DNA of 64,000 bases from Acidobacteriota bacterium (GTDB taxonomy: Bacteria > Acidobacteriota > Terriglobia > Terriglobales > Acidobacteriaceae): the NCBI GenBank assembly GCA_016196065.1, contig JACPYL010000008.1, positions 434,001 to 498,000 of the forward strand. Reading direction: 5' to 3'. The position numbers and the translations under genes were made by a program. Below are positions 61,932-64,000 of the stretch, piece after piece (positions within the stretch are counted from its first letter, which is position 1; each line of letters opens with the position of its first letter). The notes under the pieces are model-generated. The model saw only the letters and a program-made list of their open reading frames with translations. It was not told the origin of the DNA and did not search any database.

Positions 61932-62690
61932 TTAGTGTTCGTGCGCCGTTGCTTCGCCCAGATAAACGCAGGCGAGCAGCACAAAAATGTATGTCTGAAT
62001 CAGCGACACGCCGATATGCAATCCCTCGAACAGCACCGGGATACCAATCGGCAAGAGCGAGAAAAATACCAATGTCACCATTTCGCCGGCGAACATATTA
62101 GCGAACAAACGAATCGTCAATGACATGATCCGGGCGAGGTGACTGAACACTTCGATCGGGAACATCAAGACCGGCAAGAACAGCCGGACCACGATCGGCA
62201 GGTCTTTGTCCTGCGGCCCGATAAAGTGTTTCAAATATCCAATCGCGCCGTTGGTTCGGACGCCGTACAAGTTGTAATAAACCCAAGTCATCAACGCGCA
62301 ACCGAGCGGCACCACGTTCACCGCCGTTGGCGATTCCAGTCCCGGGACGAGTCCAATCAAATTGCAGGAGAGGATGAACATTCCCAGCGTAATCAGATAT
62401 CCGACGAACGGGTCCGCATGATGGCCGATCGTCTCGTGCGCCAGGTTGTTTACAAACCCGTAAATACCTTCCATGGTGTGCTGCAGGCTGCCCGGCTTCT
62501 CCACTGACAACCGCATCCGCACCAGGACAAAAAATGCCGTCAGCAGCAGGACGACCAGGATCTCCATCGCCACCGCATTGGAAATCGGCGCCGCAGGGTT
62601 CATCACGGGAACGCCAATCGCGTGCAGCAAAGCGAACACAGGTCCGCCGAAGATCCGATTCAGGAATTCAGTAAATACCAGTTGTTCCAT
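61932..62690 (-). CDS. atpB: ATP synthase F0 subunit a
   Basis: 252 aa, about five or six membrane helices. The essential Arg facing the c-ring is in SLTIRLFANMFAGE; the preceding VFSHLARIM and the C-terminal LLACVYLGEATAHEH are family hallmarks. N-terminus shows the periplasmic PVFALLHAIGV segment. The gene lies between atpI and atpE on the minus strand, in the order a-c usual for the start of atp operons. It is separated from each neighbour by an inverted heptad array. Confidence 0.97.
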   Translation of the reverse strand: MEQLVFTEFLNRIFGGPVFALLHAIGVPVMNPAAPISNAVAMEILVVLLLTAFFVLVRMRLSVEKPGSLQHTMEGIYGFVNNLAHETIGHHADPFVGYLITLGMFILSCNLIGLVPGLESPTAVNVVPLGCALMTWVYYNLYGVRTNGAIGYLKHFIGPQDKDLPIVVRLFLPVLMFPIEVFSHLARIMSLTIRLFANMFAGEMVTLVFFSLLPIGIPVLFEGLHIGVSLIQTYIFVLLACVYLGEATAHEH

Positions 62691-62705
62691 ACGATTAGGT
62701 AATGC

Positions 62706-62797
62706 AGCTTCGAGCTACAGGCTTGAACCTGATTCTTCCAGATTTCAAGACCGTCAGCGCCCAATTTTTCGCGGCTCGCAGCTCGTAGCTCGCAGCT
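62706..62797. repeat. Heptad array pair H (AGCTTCG type), inverted, between atpI and atpB
   Basis: Left arm AGCTTCG, AGCTACA, GGCTTGA (62706-62726); right arm CGCGGCT, CGCAGCT, CGTAGCT, CGCAGCT (62770-62797), the same unit reversed. The two arms span the gap before the atpB start. Confidence 0.72.
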
Positions 62798-62800
62798 TCT

Positions 62801-63247
62801 TTACTTCTTACGAAATGCAACGACCGCTTCGACTCCTGCCTCGGCCATCATGGCCGCCACCGGCAGGCAAAGCCCCCACAGGAACCCTCGGAAGGCCAAA
62901 ACGGAACCCTTTAAGATAGCATACGCAGCCACTCCAACCAACCCGTAACGGACCAGGAAACGGCCGACAATCGCCCATCCCCGCTCCTTGCTCTGCTGGT
63001 TCACTACGCGGTCGCCAAGGGCCTCGACGCCGCTGATCAAGGTTCGGAAATTGACATAGGAAACGGCCGATCCAGCGGCCACACCGAGTGCGCCAACCCA
63101 ACCGTAATACCAGTAGACGGGTCCCAGGAGAAGCACGCCGACCACCAGGATTGTCCGCAGCATTCGGGGGATGGCGCGTTCGTGGAAAGTATCGAAAGGC
63201 GTGCTTTCGACTGGGGCGCTTGCTTCGGAGTTGGAGAGGTTACTCAT
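62801..63247 (-). CDS. atpI: ATP synthase protein I-like membrane protein
   Basis: 148 aa. Four hydrophobic helices after a polar N-terminus (MLRTILVVGVLLLGPVYWYYG, VGALGVAAGSAVSYVNFRTL, FLVRYGLVGVAAYAIL, FLWGLCLPVAAMMAEAGVEAVV). This matches the AtpI family (c-ring assembly and Mg2+ transport have been proposed). Its start overlaps the atpZ stop by 8 nt, and atpB follows, which is the usual position. Assignment rests mostly on that context and the helix pattern. Confidence 0.85.
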   Translation of the reverse strand: MSNLSNSEASAPVESTPFDTFHERAIPRMLRTILVVGVLLLGPVYWYYGWVGALGVAAGSAVSYVNFRTLISGVEALGDRVVNQQSKERGWAIVGRFLVRYGLVGVAAYAILKGSVLAFRGFLWGLCLPVAAMMAEAGVEAVVAFRKK

Positions 63248-63473
63248 CCCGGGAGGCCGACATCGCCATACGAATCATCTGATAGAAACCCAGCACTGCG
63301 CCCGCCAGGAGGCCGGCCAGATAAAGCCACTTGGTGTGAAGCCAGTAGTCGAGAAGTTTGCCAAAAAAGAACCCTACCAGGATTGCAGCCGGGATGATGA
63401 ATCCAATTTCGGAGTAGCGTGCGAGCGCCACCAGCGGATCTTTCTTCCCGGGAGGCGTGGAGGGCGCGGCCAT
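63240..63473 (-). CDS. atpZ: AtpZ-family small membrane protein
   Basis: 77 aa. Two helices (IGFIIPAAILVGFFFGKLLDYWL and WLYLAGLLAGAVLGFYQMIRM), the standard AtpZ/AtpI hairpin with the GKLLDYW motif. N-terminus (AAPSTPPGKKDPLVALARYSE) is polar. First gene of the ATP synthase operon; overlaps atpI. In other bacteria AtpZ and AtpI form a complex that assists assembly of the c-ring. Confidence 0.9.
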   Translation of the reverse strand: MAAPSTPPGKKDPLVALARYSEIGFIIPAAILVGFFFGKLLDYWLHTKWLYLAGLLAGAVLGFYQMIRMAMSASRDE

Positions 63474-63489
63474 GCGGTGATTCTAAACT

Positions 63490-63650
63490 AGCCGCGGGCT
63501 GCGGGCGCCGAGCTACGTGCAACCAAATTTGCCGAGACCCTGTTCCGCCGGAGAAGCGGGCAAAATCATCAACCCAACCATCACTGAGTCGGAGGTGCTG
63601 AGGGGTGGGGGTGCGCGAAGCGCGAAGGTTCTAGCTCGTGGCTCGAAGCT
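63490..63650. repeat. Heptad array pair I (AGCTACG type), inverted, between nuoN and atpZ
   Basis: Left arm AGCCGCG, GGCTGCG, GGCGCCG, AGCTACG (63490-63517); right arm TCTAGCT, CGTGGCT, CGAAGCT (63630-63650). About 110 nt of unrelated sequence lies between the arms. The right arm ends three bases before the nuoN stop codon. Confidence 0.65.
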
Positions 63651-63653
63651 GCC

Positions 63654-64000
63654 CTACTTCATCACCTGCGCCACATGCGTCGCCTGCGGAATCCCCAGCG
63701 ACCAGTTCACGCCTTGAATAAACGGCTCCGGATAGATCCCGATCATCAGGGTGGCCAGTGCAGTGACGGCGAGTGCAGCACGCATTCCATAGCTGACCTG
63801 CAGCGGCTCACTGACCGTCGATTCCCGCATGAACATCGCGTTAGCGACCTTTAAATAGTAGTAGAGGCCGAACAACGCGTAGAGCACGGCCACGCCGGCA
63901 AGCACGTAGTGCTGGCTTTCCACCAGGCTGAGGAAGATGTAGTACTTGCCGAGAAATCCCGCGGCGGGCGGAATGCCTGCCAGTGAAAGCAGGAACAGCA
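63654..64000 (-). CDS. nuoN: NADH-quinone oxidoreductase subunit N, partial (N-terminus off the right edge)
   Basis: About 115 C-terminal residues are visible, reading into the window from base 64000. The segment LFLLSLAGIPPAAGFLGKYY is the strongly conserved proton-channel helix of NuoN, followed by helices with VLAGVAVLYALFGLYYYLKV and MRAALAVTALATLMIGIYPEPF. The subunit is one of the three antiporter-like subunits of complex I and is normally the last gene of the nuo operon, which fits its position before atpZ. Confidence 0.93.
   Translation of the reverse strand, partial: LFLLSLAGIPPAAGFLGKYYIFLSLVESQHYVLAGVAVLYALFGLYYYLKVANAMFMRESTVSEPLQVSYGMRAALAVTALATLMIGIYPEPFIQGVNWSLGIPQATHVAQVMK

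Overview
The window looks like a GC-rich Acidobacteriota (Terriglobia-type) chromosome. This is inferred from two very large Oar-like TonB receptors with a carboxypeptidase-regulatory N-terminus, a VWFA-related secreted protein, a sulfatase-like protein fused to TPRs, HEAT/PilZ proteins, a YVTN-propeller lipoprotein, LpxD and LpxL-like enzymes (an LPS outer membrane), and many small families typical of that phylum. No phage, plasmid, IS transposase, CRISPR or rRNA was seen. There is one tRNA, tRNA-Arg(CCG).

Layout. 0-3.2 kb (minus strand): lnt, prfB (with the programmed +1 frameshift) and a (p)ppGpp-hydrolase-like HD gene, all overlapping. 3.4-9.6 kb: an APC permease fused to a UspA-like tail, a pilin-like secreted protein, an orphan NarL/LuxR regulator whose receiver lacks the phospho-acceptor Asp, a propeller lipoprotein, a SYLF protein and a small membrane protein. 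9.7-12.4 kb: envelope lipid genes (LpxL-like acyltransferase, lpxD) and a BioD-like P-loop protein. 12.4-20.9 kb: M64 peptidase, DUF59 Fe-S factor, P1 (DmpA) peptidase, phosphoesterase, several unknowns and a tandem PilZ protein. 20.9-28.6 kb (minus strand): an amine/GABA-type catabolic cluster of three class-III aminotransferases, an aldehyde dehydrogenase and an APC permease. A GxxExxY nuclease-fold gene flanked by inverted repeats sits inside it. 28.7-36.9 kb: a TonB receptor, a divergent MerR+XRE+cupin regulator with a palindrome over its own -10 box, a YtcJ-like amidohydrolase and a third APC permease. 36.9-43.5 kb: SnoaL-like protein, carboxylesterase, M3 peptidase, typA and a zinc-ribbon protein. 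43.6-52.8 kb: tRNA-Arg, a Pro-rich repeat protein, a DsbA-like protein, a sulfatase-like TPR protein without a formylglycine site, and egtB-egtD (ergothioneine). 52.8-61.4 kb: second TonB receptor, VWFA protein, a MoaD-MoaE fusion and a HEAT/PilZ protein that may start at AUC. 61.4-64 kb (minus strand): nuoN (partial), atpZ, atpI, atpB, atpE.

The most unusual signal is not a gene. At least nine intergenic spacers carry short degenerate arrays with a period of 7 nt (8 nt in one). The unit sequence differs from site to site, and most sites hold two arrays facing each other as inverted arms. They occur at 9.4, 11.7, 14.9, 24.1, 27.1, 43.7, 61.8, 62.7 and 63.5 kb. Three consecutive ones separate nuoN, atpZ-atpI, atpB and atpE. 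Two related but distinct inverted-repeat elements, built on CACAGAG and CACGAAGG words, lie at 22.3-22.7 and 35.2 kb; the first encloses the GxxExxY gene.

Most start codons were revised from the longest reading frame by looking for Shine-Dalgarno sequences and signal peptides. All functions are inferred from sequence recognition alone.
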